In this document: piece by piece, positions 25,101 to 33,959 of the stretch
How the letters are laid out: each line of letters begins with the position of its first letter
Numbering within the stretch: the stretch's first letter is position 1
Source of the DNA: an uncultured Alphaproteobacteria bacterium
Lineage (GTDB): Bacteria > Pseudomonadota > Alphaproteobacteria > HIMB59
Assembly (NCBI GenBank): GCA_902527045.1
Contig: CABZNL010000002.1
Location: forward strand, 1-64,000
Length of the DNA stretch: 64,000 nucleotides
Reading direction: 5' to 3'
Program-made: the position numbers and the translations under genes
The notes under the pieces: model-generated
What the model saw: only the letters and a program-made list of their open reading frames with translations
The model's database searches: none
What the model was told of the DNA's origin: nothing

Positions 25101-25465
25101 TCATCAGGTAGGTCAGATTTGGCTCTATCAACTTGCTCTCTTGTATCTAAGAGTGCTTGATCTGGATCAAATCCAACATCAAATTCTAATAAGACATTTC
25201 CACCACCTTGATAAGACGTGCTTGTCATTTCTTTTTTTCCTTCAATATTTGAGACTTCATCTTCAACTGGTTTTATTAAAAGTTTTTCAGAGTCCTCAGG
25301 CGAAATACCCGTTAATCCAAGAGATACGTAAATATAGGGTAAATTAATATCCGGATAGGACTCTTTTGGAATTGAATTAAAAACGAGAGATCCACTAAAT
25401 ATAACAAATAGAAAAATTGATATTGTAGTTCTATAATATCGACTAGCTAAGTTAACTAAGCTCAT
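22082..25465 (-). CDS. RND efflux transporter permease (AcrB/HAE1-like)
   Basis: 1127 aa; repeated RND topology, GLILSVGLLVDGAVVVVEYAQRK, GVISLAGIVVNNNIVLIDTFDR. Confidence 0.93.
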   Translation of the reverse strand: MSLVNLASRYYRTTISIFLFVIFSGSLVFNSIPKESYPDINLPYIYVSLGLTGISPEDSEKLLIKPVEDEVSNIEGKKEMTSTSYQGGGNVLLEFDVGFDPDQALLDTREQVDRAKSDLPDDADEPKVSEVNISLFPILVVSISGDISEFLLKKISNDLKDKIQSLPNVLEVNIGGEREEQLDIVIDQNKIEAYGLNLNEILNFVRSNNQIVSAGNLDTGDGRFVIKIPGLYESLNDVFNTPIKVNDKKTIKFKDIAQLKRTFKDPEKFARLNNESAFTLEISKRIGANIIDTVDQVKELINEEQKILPSKVNITFSGDESVSIKNMLSDLQNNVIFSVILVMSVVIIFLGIRSSLLVGLAVPGSFLSSILILYSLGFTINMVVLFGLILSVGLLVDGAVVVVEYAQRKIQEGMGLADSYIKAASRMSLPIMASTFTTIAAFIPLLFWPGTTGGFMKYIPITVISVLGSSLAMALIVIPIIGTQAYKIKNLFFFFIIPLILFGVINFIAYNFLSLFEFDNYLNIGIKTLTSLGLGAILFFFFRYIKNKGFFQKMIIPRINADDDEDLTDLSTVGFFTRIYLFILRICINNPVKIIILSLGLLVGIYSAYGKFGKGVIFFPSVEAENTKVIIYATGNLSVLEKDRLVAKVEQQVLKLQKTNNEFDSIYTTSGNVENRQESSPDIIGFIDIEFKDWDKRRKAETIISEIRKETSSIAGIKVETRTERAGPPSGKPIEINLTSLDPKITLKELKKIEKYLSGISGLKDLETSLPSPSIEYELYVNREEAAKYGASISIIGNTIKLLTSGLKLSEFRPDDSDESIPIYLRLPKEQRTIDQLDNIKIPTSSGYVPISNFTKIETNQETGNLTRVEQNRIESIKSDVTRFYQTDAYVRLIKHWLGIEKFDIPNSFGLEIPEFNSANIDPRVKIEFKGEDESQKKSSEFLQKAFLIAVFLMGLILLTQFNSFSSTLLILFAVIMSTVGVVLGLLITKQPFGIVMSGIGVISLAGIVVNNNIVLIDTFDRLMKKTKDAKDAVLMTGAQRLRPVLLTTTTTVLGLLPMALKLNIDFVNLEYSYNSPDTQWWVDLSRAIVFGLLFSTLLTLLVTPSALMLKSKYLGRSSKKSKKVSK

Positions 25466-25471
25466 GAGTAG

Positions 25472-26374
25472 TTAAAAACTGACTTTTTCTCCTGCAGATA
25501 CATATTGTTGACCAACGATTATAATTCTTTCTTTCTGACTCAATCCAGAGACCAACATATAATCAGAAGTATCTTCAATAACATTAATCTCTTTGAATTG
25601 AACAATATTTTCGGAGTCAATAACTTTTACTCCTAATTCGCCTGAATTACCTAAAGCTAAAATCGATGGAGAAATTTTATGAGCAAGAACATTTCCTTTT
25701 ACTATCGAAATCATTGATGACAAACCATCTTTATAGCGGAGATTTTTATTTTCCACTTTAACTACAATTTCAAAAGTTTTAGTTTCTGGGTCAGAGATAG
25801 GTGAAATATAATCTATTTTTCCTTCAACTTTTTCATCTAGGATTGTTACTTCTACTTTATTATTTAATGAAATATCAAGAATTTCATTTTCGTTTATATA
25901 ACCAAATATCTTGAGTGAGTTGAGATCAATAATTTCATAGACTTTTTCACCTGGCATGACAAGCTCCCCTGCAATTTTATGACCGTCTAAAAGTAATCCT
26001 CCAAAGGGTGCAAAAAGAGCGTATTTATCAAATTCGCTTTGAGACAATAGATTTAGTTTATATAAATCTGCATTTGTTTTGTAATCATCTAATTCAACAA
26101 TATGTTGCCCTTTGTTTACTTTTGAACCAGCCTTGACTAAAACTTTTTCAATTGTTGTCATAACCTCACTTTTAATTTCAATTCTTCTGAAAGCTTCAGT
26201 TGTTGAGCTAAAATCAATACTATCTTTAATTGTTTGTGCGGAGGAATCCATAACTTCAACAGAGAATAATTTTTCTTCTATTTTTTCTTTGCTATCCCAA
26301 TCTGAGGAGTAACATAAAGAAGAGATAAATGTTAGAGTTATAGTTAATGAAAATTTTTTTAAAAAAGATGACAT
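25472..26374 (-). CDS. RND efflux periplasmic adaptor (membrane fusion protein)
   Basis: 300 aa; VEKVLVKAGSKVNKGQHIVELD-like hairpin/lipoyl region, FAPFGGLLLDGHKIAGELVMPGEKVYEIIDLNSLKI; adjacent to permease. Confidence 0.88.
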   Translation of the reverse strand: MSSFLKKFSLTITLTFISSLCYSSDWDSKEKIEEKLFSVEVMDSSAQTIKDSIDFSSTTEAFRRIEIKSEVMTTIEKVLVKAGSKVNKGQHIVELDDYKTNADLYKLNLLSQSEFDKYALFAPFGGLLLDGHKIAGELVMPGEKVYEIIDLNSLKIFGYINENEILDISLNNKVEVTILDEKVEGKIDYISPISDPETKTFEIVVKVENKNLRYKDGLSSMISIVKGNVLAHKISPSILALGNSGELGVKVIDSENIVQFKEINVIEDTSDYMLVSGLSQKERIIIVGQQYVSAGEKVSF

Positions 26375-26438
26375 GGAATAGATTGAACCTAATTAAGTAT
26401 ATGTAGACGAATACATATCAGATTATGAGCAAAATTAA

Positions 26439-27038
26439 ATGAAACAGTGGTATAAAACTAGAAAAAAAGACCCTTTTTATGTTAAAGCAAAGAAAAATGA
26501 CATTATTTCAAGGGCTTATTATAAATTAGAGGAAATAGATAAAAAATATAATTTATTCAAAAATCAAAAAAATATATTAGATGTAGGTTGTTCTCCAGGT
26601 GGCTGGACACAATATATACTAAAAAAAAACCCAAAAAATAAAATAGTTGGTATAGATTTATTACCCATTGATCATCAGCTTGTTGGTGAATTAACGTTTT
26701 ACATAATGGATTTAAAAGATACTAGTACTATAGAGAACCTATTCACAAAAAGTAAATATACTTTTGACTCAATAATTTCTGACATTGCACCTAATACAAG
26801 TGGTAACCAATTTTTAGATCAAACTAATAGTTATAATTTAAGTATGCTTTCAGCACAGTTCATTGAAAAATATTTAAATAAAGGTGGAAATTTTTTGGTT
26901 AAAAATTTTCAAGGAGAAGATACAAAAAAATTATTTAAATTTATAAAAAGTCATTTTAGTAAAACTTTGTATATTAAACCAGCAGCTTCTGATAAAAAAT
27001 CAAAAGAAATTTATATACTAGGTTTAGAAAAAAAGTAA
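26439..27038 (+). CDS. rlmE: 23S rRNA U2552 2'-O-ribose methyltransferase
   Basis: 199 aa; DVGCSPGGWTQYIL, SDIAPNTSGNQFLDQ, FLVKNFQGED. Confidence 0.93.
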   Translation: MKQWYKTRKKDPFYVKAKKNDIISRAYYKLEEIDKKYNLFKNQKNILDVGCSPGGWTQYILKKNPKNKIVGIDLLPIDHQLVGELTFYIMDLKDTSTIENLFTKSKYTFDSIISDIAPNTSGNQFLDQTNSYNLSMLSAQFIEKYLNKGGNFLVKNFQGEDTKKLFKFIKSHFSKTLYIKPAASDKKSKEIYILGLEKK

Positions 27039-27337
27039 TTTTTAATCCAAGTATTCAAAGAGGATAGTGTAGTAAAATTTAATTTTTTATTTTTATAATT
27101 TATTTCAAATATCTCCTTGTCAAATTTTTTAGAATAAACAATTTTAATTACTGGAAAGGAAAAATTGGACTTATAAAAAGTTATTTTTGTCTTTTTAAAA
27201 ATAGTATAGTTAGTTTGAATTGAATAATTTCTCCATATATTTTTTGAAAGACCGTAAGAATAAGTATTAAGAATATATTGAAATGTTTTTTTTGGAATTG
27301 TGTCGTTATAATTTTTATTTATGTTTAAAATTTTCAA
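27011..27337 (-). CDS. DUF2794-like small protein
   Basis: 108 aa; FQYILNTYSYGLSKNIWRNYSIQ resembles the WRDYAI-type DUF2794 core of alphaproteobacteria; divergent. Confidence 0.5.
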   Translation of the reverse strand: MKILNINKNYNDTIPKKTFQYILNTYSYGLSKNIWRNYSIQTNYTIFKKTKITFYKSNFSFPVIKIVYSKKFDKEIFEINYKNKKLNFTTLSSLNTWIKNYFFSKPSI

Positions 27338-27352
27338 TATATATTATGTTAA

Positions 27353-27901
27353 ATGGTACTATTGAATTCATCAAGCTGTAATTTTGATTGGCAGCCAAAT
27401 AATTTCAAATTTTTAAATCTGAGTGGTGATCAAGGCTCTTTTTATAACTCATTTGATGTTAATGGCCTATTAGTAATGTTTATTTGTAACCATTGCCCCT
27501 ATGTTAGATCTATTGAAAATAAAATCTCTAGAGAAACCCAAAGACTTAAAGATATAAATGTTAACTCCATTGCCTTCATGTCAAATGATCAAAATGCTTA
27601 TAAAGAAGACCATGATCAATTTCTTTTACAACAAATATCTAGAGCAAAATTTAAATTTGAATATATTATTGACTTTACTCAATCAATAGCGAAATACTTT
27701 GATGCTCAATGCACACCAGAATTCTATTATTTTAATAATGAAAAAAAACTAAAGTATAGAGGAAGACTAGACTCTCATGGAAAGAACCCTTCTATGGGAG
27801 ATCCTGAACTTTATTCAGCAGTTGAAGAAAGTATTGCCAAAGGATATTGTTCAAGCCAACAATATCCAAGTATGGGATGTTCAATTAAATGGAAAAATTA
27901 A
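27353..27901 (+). CDS. Thioredoxin-fold redoxin family protein
   Basis: 182 aa; NGLLVMFICNHCPYVRSIE (CxxC), FMSNDQNAYKEDH, QCTPEFYYFN. Confidence 0.85.
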   Translation: MVLLNSSSCNFDWQPNNFKFLNLSGDQGSFYNSFDVNGLLVMFICNHCPYVRSIENKISRETQRLKDINVNSIAFMSNDQNAYKEDHDQFLLQQISRAKFKFEYIIDFTQSIAKYFDAQCTPEFYYFNNEKKLKYRGRLDSHGKNPSMGDPELYSAVEESIAKGYCSSQQYPSMGCSIKWKN

Positions 27902-28374
27902 TTACAAAAAGAAACATATATTTATTCGGAATTATATCAATTTTAATTTTTTTAACCTTATTTTTTTTTATTCAAAATAAAAGTAATGAGGATGAAAAAT
28001 TATTTGATATTTATTTAGCCGACCTTTATAACAAGGAAAATGTAAATATTGATGAAAAATTATATTATCTATCCAGTTTAAATAATCCAAAAGTTTCTTT
28101 TTTTAGCGACTTAAAATTAACCTCTGTCGAAAACTTAGATCGATATAATAAAATTGATAGGGATATCTTATTATTAAAAAAAGCTTTAATAGATTTGGAC
28201 GAAGATATGATTAAATCTTTATCTTTAGATAATAATTTCACCTTTAATGAAATAGTAAAAATATATTTATATAATTTAAATACTAATAATTATAAAGTTA
28301 ATGAGTCAGAAAAAGACAATTTAAATAATTTTTTTATTAAAGCTATCTATAGATTATCTAATGAAAAAAATTAA
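27889..28374 (+). CDS. Small membrane-anchored protein, YfgM-like by position
   Basis: 161 aa with one N-terminal TM helix, directly upstream of bamB and der as in the yfgM-bamB-der order; sequence similarity weak. Confidence 0.5.
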   Translation: MEKLITKRNIYLFGIISILIFLTLFFFIQNKSNEDEKLFDIYLADLYNKENVNIDEKLYYLSSLNNPKVSFFSDLKLTSVENLDRYNKIDRDILLLKKALIDLDEDMIKSLSLDNNFTFNEIVKIYLYNLNTNNYKVNESEKDNLNNFFIKAIYRLSNEKN

Positions 28375-29548
28375 ATATTTAATTCTTTTATTGGCTTTGT
28401 CTTCCTGTAATCAATATTTAGGTACAATTGATGCTGATTATACTCCATCAAATGAAGTAACAGAAATTTTTTCTAATTTACAATATGATGACAATAATGA
28501 AGAAGTAGATTTTGGTGATATTATTTATCCAAAAGTCAATAAATCATCTTTAGATATCGATAATTTAAATATAACAAAAATTATTAATACAGATAGAAAT
28601 TCTGTTGTAAATTTTTTGTATGATAAAATTATTTTAACCAAAGGTAAAAATGTTCATGTAATTGATAATAAGAATAAAAATAATAATTTTGAATATAAAT
28701 TAAATTTAAACCAAAATGAAAGAGTCCACTATATTTTTGGTAACCAAGATAAAATTCACTTATTAACTAATAATTCTCGTATTTTTGTAATAAAAGCAAA
28801 AAATATAATCGAACTAGCTGACTTTGAAATATTTACTAACACAAATCCAATTTTATTAGATAAGAGTTTGATAATATTTAGCGTTTTCGGAGATATTTAT
28901 GAAGTAAGATTAGATAATTTTTCAATATTTAAACAAGATAATTTCAATTCTAGACCTGGTATATCAATAAAATCAAATTTATTTGAAGACACACTAAATT
29001 TATATTATCTCATTAATACAGGTACCATAGTTACTTTTAACAAAAAAAATTATAAGTACTATAGAAATTACATATTGGAGGATCTAAATATTCTCTCATC
29101 ATTAGGTATTTTTAATCAACTTGTAGATAGCCCTTTCAATCATAATTATTATTTATATTTTATAGATCGTTCTGGGAAAATTGCAGTGTATAACCCAAAC
29201 ACTTCTGATATTCTGTGGGAGCTAGATATTAATGAGACTATTCTCAGTTATCTCTTTTCCAATGATGGATATTTAATATTATTGACTTTCGATAAAATTT
29301 TAATTTTATCTAATAATGGTAAGATAGAAAATTCGTACACACATAATAAAGATTCACCAATATCAATTTTTAATATTCAAGGAAATATAAATTTAATTTC
29401 TGAGGAGGGTATTAGTAAATTAAATATAAACGATAAAAGTGAAGTTAATTTTTATAAATATAAATTTACAAGTAATTTAGATATTTATTACCAAGATCAA
29501 AATATATATGTAAAAGACGAAAAAAGTCTTTTCAGATTAAGTGAATAA
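28361..29548 (+). CDS. bamB: Outer membrane assembly lipoprotein BamB-like (PQQ-type beta-propeller)
   Basis: 395 aa; lipobox LLALSSC; propeller-like repeats (e.g. GKIAVYNPNTSDILWELDINE); immediately upstream of der. Confidence 0.78.
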   Translation: MKKIKYLILLLALSSCNQYLGTIDADYTPSNEVTEIFSNLQYDDNNEEVDFGDIIYPKVNKSSLDIDNLNITKIINTDRNSVVNFLYDKIILTKGKNVHVIDNKNKNNNFEYKLNLNQNERVHYIFGNQDKIHLLTNNSRIFVIKAKNIIELADFEIFTNTNPILLDKSLIIFSVFGDIYEVRLDNFSIFKQDNFNSRPGISIKSNLFEDTLNLYYLINTGTIVTFNKKNYKYYRNYILEDLNILSSLGIFNQLVDSPFNHNYYLYFIDRSGKIAVYNPNTSDILWELDINETILSYLFSNDGYLILLTFDKILILSNNGKIENSYTHNKDSPISIFNIQGNINLISEEGISKLNINDKSEVNFYKYKFTSNLDIYYQDQNIYVKDEKSLFRLSE

Positions 29549-30794
29549 TTATTTTATTATTGGTAAAGTAAATGAGGGAAAATCTTACCTTTTTAATCTT
29601 TTTTCTAAATCACATAAAACAATATCTAATCCAAAAGCAAATACAACAATTGATATAATTAGAAAAAACATTTTTTCGGAAAATTATGAATACAATATAT
29701 ATGACACGCCAGGATTTTACAGATCTAGTGATTTTACTAATCTCTTTAATAAAATTTTAGAACTAAATTTGGATAATATTATTTTTATATATTTAACCTC
29801 ATCATTTACTAATGAAGATTTAAAAATATGCAAACAATTACACTCTAAGAAATTTAATCTTTTGCTTTTTTCATTTAAAAAAATAGATGAAAGAGACTTC
29901 ATATCAAATTTGTTTGATAAAATTTTTACTAATTATTCAGATAACTTATCGGCAATTAAAAAATATTTGTCCAATGAGAATAAAAAACAAATTTTAAATA
30001 GTGATATTATAAATAAAAAAACTGTAGCAATTTTTGGTAAAGAAAATACAGGAAAATCAACACTTTTTAATAAAATAATGAGTATATCGCTTTCTAAGAC
30101 GTCTCCCCATCTTCACACAACGCGTGACTCAGTAAATTGGGATATTAAGTATAAAAATCAAATTATAGAGTTTATTGATACAGCTGGCTTTATTAGGAGT
30201 AGATCAAATAGAAAAAATCTTGACTTTGAAAGACTTTCACTTGAACAATCTGAATATTTTATAAAAAAATCATCATTAATAGTATTGTTATTGGATGCTA
30301 ATTCTGAGACAAGATTAGATTTATCCTTAATTGGTTCTTTGTCTAAAAGAAATAAACCCTTTTTGGTTTTAGTAAATAAAATTGACTTAATAGATAATAA
30401 ATCTATGTATCAGCAAAAATTTCTTAAATATCTCTCTTCAAATCATAATTACTATTCTTCTTTAAATATATATTTTATATCTGCATTAAATTCTTCTAAA
30501 TCAAAGATACTTCAAATAGTAAGTGATCAATTAAACAATAAATTTTTTTTTAAGACTTCTTACTTAAATAAAATAATAAAATCTGTTAATGGAGAATTAG
30601 GAAAAATACAGAAAAATTCTAAAGAACTTAAAATCTACTTTATTACTGCTTTTACAGTAAATCAAAAGAATTATTTTAAAATATCGTGTAATTTTACAAA
30701 AAAAAATATTAAACCGCATATAAAGACCTTTATTTCAAAAATTTTAATTAGAAAATTAAATCTCAAAGGCGTAAATTTTAATCTAATTTTTTAA
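29541..30794 (+). CDS. der: Ribosome biogenesis GTPase Der (divergent)
   Basis: 417 aa; two G domains: GKVNEGKSYL/DTPGF and GKENTGKSTL/DTAGF/NKIDLID; C-terminal KH-like region. Confidence 0.88.
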   Translation: MNNYFIIGKVNEGKSYLFNLFSKSHKTISNPKANTTIDIIRKNIFSENYEYNIYDTPGFYRSSDFTNLFNKILELNLDNIIFIYLTSSFTNEDLKICKQLHSKKFNLLLFSFKKIDERDFISNLFDKIFTNYSDNLSAIKKYLSNENKKQILNSDIINKKTVAIFGKENTGKSTLFNKIMSISLSKTSPHLHTTRDSVNWDIKYKNQIIEFIDTAGFIRSRSNRKNLDFERLSLEQSEYFIKKSSLIVLLLDANSETRLDLSLIGSLSKRNKPFLVLVNKIDLIDNKSMYQQKFLKYLSSNHNYYSSLNIYFISALNSSKSKILQIVSDQLNNKFFFKTSYLNKIIKSVNGELGKIQKNSKELKIYFITAFTVNQKNYFKISCNFTKKNIKPHIKTFISKILIRKLNLKGVNFNLIF

Positions 30795-31263
30795 TACTGA
30801 TATTTTTCGATTTTTCTAAGTCTATTTTTAAGGAATTAAGATAATTTATTAATGATATTTTAAAATTATTTAGATGAACTTTATAATGATTATCTTTTTC
30901 AAATGACAAAATAAAATGAAACTCATTATTAAATAATGGTATAAGTAAATTAATAAAATAAATAATATTCATTAATACTTTATAATTCTGTTTTATATGA
31001 TTGTAGTCATATTGATAAGAGATCATATTTAAATCAATATGATTATTTACTATCACTAATTCGTCAATTTTTGAAAATTGATTTTTTATAATTGCCTCTG
31101 CTTTAATTAAATCTTCTAATGAATCAAATGTGCTTTGAAGAAGTGTATGATCTTGAGTTATGTTTTGTAATTTTTTCTCTGCTAATATAATTTTATTAGA
31201 ATTTTCTGATAAAACCCTTTGATCTTCACCATTTATAACAATTAAGATTTGGTTATAAGACAA
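30778..31263 (-). CDS. Hypothetical protein, possible degenerate SDR-like protein
   Basis: 161 aa downstream of purF; segment SLEDLIKAEAIIKNQFSKIDELVIVNNHIDLN resembles the SDR (F)GxIDxLVNNAG region. Confidence 0.4.
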   Translation of the reverse strand: MSYNQILIVINGEDQRVLSENSNKIILAEKKLQNITQDHTLLQSTFDSLEDLIKAEAIIKNQFSKIDELVIVNNHIDLNMISYQYDYNHIKQNYKVLMNIIYFINLLIPLFNNEFHFILSFEKDNHYKVHLNNFKISLINYLNSLKIDLEKSKNISIKKLD

Positions 31264-32715
31264 TTAGATATTAGAGCCAGCGCTGAGTAAAGATAATTGT
31301 GTAATTTTATTATCACCTAATTGGTCGATTAACTTAATCGGATAATCTCCTGTGAAATAGTGGTCTGTTAATTGAGGTTTTTTTTTATCTCTTTTCAAAT
31401 ACCCCAGTGCTATATAGAGCCCTTCTAATGATAGAAATTTTAAACTTTTCGCTTTTACATAATCACATATCTCTTCAACGCTCTTGTTTGCAGCTAATAA
31501 CTCTTTTTTAGTAGGCATATCAACTCCATAAAAATCTGGAAATTTTATTTCAGGGCACGCTATTCTTAAATGAACTTCTTTAGCTCCAGCATCATAAAGC
31601 ATTTTTACAATCTTATGGGAAGTTGTTCCACGAACTAGAGAATCATCTACTAATATTATTTTCTTATCTTCAATAGAGCTTCTGTTAGCATTTAACTTTA
31701 ATTTTACTCCTAGACTTCTAATTTGTTGACCTGGCTCGATAAAGGTTCTACCAACATAATGGTTTCTAATTAAACCCAAATCAAAATTGATTTTTTTTTG
31801 TTGGCTGTATCCAATTGCTGCTGCATTTCCTGAGTCAGGTACAGGCACAACTAATTCTGCATCTACATTGTCTTCTTTAGCTAACTCTCTTCCTAAATTT
31901 TTTCTATACTCATAAGCAGTCTTTCCTCTCAAAATACTATCTGGTCGTGAAAAATAAATATACTCAAATACACACGGTCTAGGAGTATGATTTCCAAATG
32001 GTTTTAGACTATGTAATTCATTATCCTCAATGTAAACAATTTCACCATTCTCAACTTCTCTTACAAATTCAGCACCAATAATATCTAGAGCACATGTTTC
32101 AGAAGCTAGGACAAAGGATTTATTTATCTTACCAATAATCAAAGGCCTAATGCCATAAATATCTCTTGCACCAATTAAAATGTTTTTAGTAAGCATCACC
32201 AAAGCATATCCACCTTGTATTTGTGAGATAGCCTCTATAATTTTATCAATATTTTTTTCTTTTTTTGATCTTGCTATGAGTTGTACAATTGTTTCTGAGT
32301 CAGAGGTTGTATAAAAAATAGCACCATCTTCAACTAGCTTTTTTCTTAAAGTGATTGCGTTCGTAAAATTACCGTTATGAGATACACCTATGCCACCAGC
32401 ATTAGTATCTGCAAAAAAAGGTTGAACATTTCTTAATATTTTACCACCAGTTGTACTGTATCTATTGTGCCCAATTGCATAATAGCCTGGTAATTTCTTA
32501 ATTGTGTCCTCATTATTAAAATTATCTCCAACTAGCCCAAATCTTTTTTCAGAATAATAATTTTTACCATCATAAGAGACTATACCGCAACCTTCTTGCC
32601 CTCTATGCTGCAGGGCATGTAAACCTAAAGCTGCCAAAGCGGAAGCATCATTTATATTTGAAATACCAAAAACACCACATTCTTCTCTAATTTTAGTAGA
32701 GTTTTGCTTTATCAT
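31264..32715 (-). CDS. purF: Amidophosphoribosyltransferase
   Basis: ORF to 32790; start at MIKQNSTKIREECGVFGI (32715) preferred. LHALQHRGQEGCGI, IILVDDSLVRGTTSHKIV. Confidence 0.96.
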   Translation of the reverse strand: MIKQNSTKIREECGVFGISNINDASALAALGLHALQHRGQEGCGIVSYDGKNYYSEKRFGLVGDNFNNEDTIKKLPGYYAIGHNRYSTTGGKILRNVQPFFADTNAGGIGVSHNGNFTNAITLRKKLVEDGAIFYTTSDSETIVQLIARSKKEKNIDKIIEAISQIQGGYALVMLTKNILIGARDIYGIRPLIIGKINKSFVLASETCALDIIGAEFVREVENGEIVYIEDNELHSLKPFGNHTPRPCVFEYIYFSRPDSILRGKTAYEYRKNLGRELAKEDNVDAELVVPVPDSGNAAAIGYSQQKKINFDLGLIRNHYVGRTFIEPGQQIRSLGVKLKLNANRSSIEDKKIILVDDSLVRGTTSHKIVKMLYDAGAKEVHLRIACPEIKFPDFYGVDMPTKKELLAANKSVEEICDYVKAKSLKFLSLEGLYIALGYLKRDKKKPQLTDHYFTGDYPIKLIDQLGDNKITQLSLLSAGSNI

Positions 32716-33256
32716 TCTTTTTTTCTTGTACAGATGATTCTTTTTTAATTTTTTTTTCAACCTCAGGATCTTTATACATAAGGTTTTCATATATTGATAT
32801 ATTTAATTTCATGATTCTATTCTTATCATCAATATAGTTTTTAAAAAAAGCAATATATGAAAAATAAAAAAGAAATGAAAATAAAATTGTTCCATAAATT
32901 GCACCGATTATTATATCTAAGATTTTAAACTCTATTTGAGAAGGTGATTTTAAATTTAGAGCTTTTTCTAAAATAGAATAAATAATGTAAGTACTTAAAA
33001 ATAGCACAATAAAAGAAATAATTTCTAAAAAAATTGCATTATTATTTTGTAATAAAAATAAGTATTCAACATTTAGCTTTTCTAGAGAAAAATTAAGAAC
33101 CCTTTTATAAAATATGAAAGGTAAAGATATAGATAAAATAATTTTTAAACTGTAACTGATTGATTTAGTTGCTCCTTTAATACCAAAAAAAACAGTAAAT
33201 AAAACTAATAGAGATAAATAAATGTAATCAAAATAATTTAAACCCGATAAATTCAT
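32693..33256 (-). CDS. cvpA: CvpA family membrane protein
   Basis: 187 aa, four hydrophobic segments; NYFDYIYLSLLVLFTVFFGIKGATKSIS; directly upstream of purF. Confidence 0.85.
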   Translation of the reverse strand: MNLSGLNYFDYIYLSLLVLFTVFFGIKGATKSISYSLKIILSISLPFIFYKRVLNFSLEKLNVEYLFLLQNNNAIFLEIISFIVLFLSTYIIYSILEKALNLKSPSQIEFKILDIIIGAIYGTILFSFLFYFSYIAFFKNYIDDKNRIMKLNISIYENLMYKDPEVEKKIKKESSVQEKKNDKAKLY

Positions 33257-33260
33257 TTTA

Positions 33261-33959
33261 TTAGTATTTTGCTCCTATAATAAAGGATTTAAAAATTTTA
33301 TTTTTTGTCTTTAGAATTTTTTTGCAATCACCTTTATCTTGAATTATTCCATCATTTATAAAATAATAATTATCTCCAGTCTTAATAGCACTTTTGATAT
33401 CATGAGTTATACTTACAGCTGTAATCTTCCTTTTAGTGATCACTTCTAAGATTAAGTCATTAATCTTATCGCTATTTATTGGGTCAAGCCCTGTAGTTGG
33501 CTCATCTAGAAAAATTACTTTAGGATTTTTATATAGAGCTCTGGCCAATGCAGCTCTCTTCTTCATACCTCCTGATAGCTCTGAGGGATATCTATCAAAT
33601 ATTGATTTATTTAGACCTACATCATTCATTAGAGAGAGAACTTTTCTTTCAAAATTTGTTTTGTTATTTATAAAATCGGTAAAAGCAATATTTTCAGATA
33701 TTTTTAAACTATCAAAGAGCGCCCCATATTGAAACAACATACTAAATTTATCAATATCTACCTCAGACTTACCATCATATAAAATAGAACCACTATCAAA
33801 CTCAAATAATTTATAAATAGTTTTTATTAATACAGATTTTCCACATCCTGACTCACCAAGTATTATAGTAGATTTATTTTTTTCTATAGTAAGACTTATG
33901 TCTTTCAAAACAAAATTATCATTAAATTTTTTTTTTAGATTTTTAATTTCTATTTTCAT
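33261..33959 (-). CDS. mlaF: MlaF-like ABC transporter ATP-binding protein
   Basis: 232 aa; GESGCGKSVLIKTI, LSGGMKKRAALARAL, IFLDEPTTGLDP. Confidence 0.88.
   Translation of the reverse strand: MKIEIKNLKKKFNDNFVLKDISLTIEKNKSTIILGESGCGKSVLIKTIYKLFEFDSGSILYDGKSEVDIDKFSMLFQYGALFDSLKISENIAFTDFINNKTNFERKVLSLMNDVGLNKSIFDRYPSELSGGMKKRAALARALYKNPKVIFLDEPTTGLDPINSDKINDLILEVITKRKITAVSITHDIKSAIKTGDNYYFINDGIIQDKGDCKKILKTKNKIFKSFIIGAKY

Noticed and set aside
22275-25347. Plus-strand ORFs (103 aa, 68 aa) opposite the RND permease
   Set aside because: Antisense shadow ORFs; no start context or recognisable domain.
32693-32790. 98-nt cvpA/purF overlap implied by the longest purF ORF
   Set aside because: The extra N-terminal residues (MKTLCIKILRLKKKLKK...) are an upstream extension; PurF homology begins at MIKQNSTKIREECGVFG, so overlap is about 23 nt.
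33436-33732. 98-aa plus-strand ORF opposite mlaF
   Set aside because: Shadow ORF antisense to a conserved ABC ATPase.
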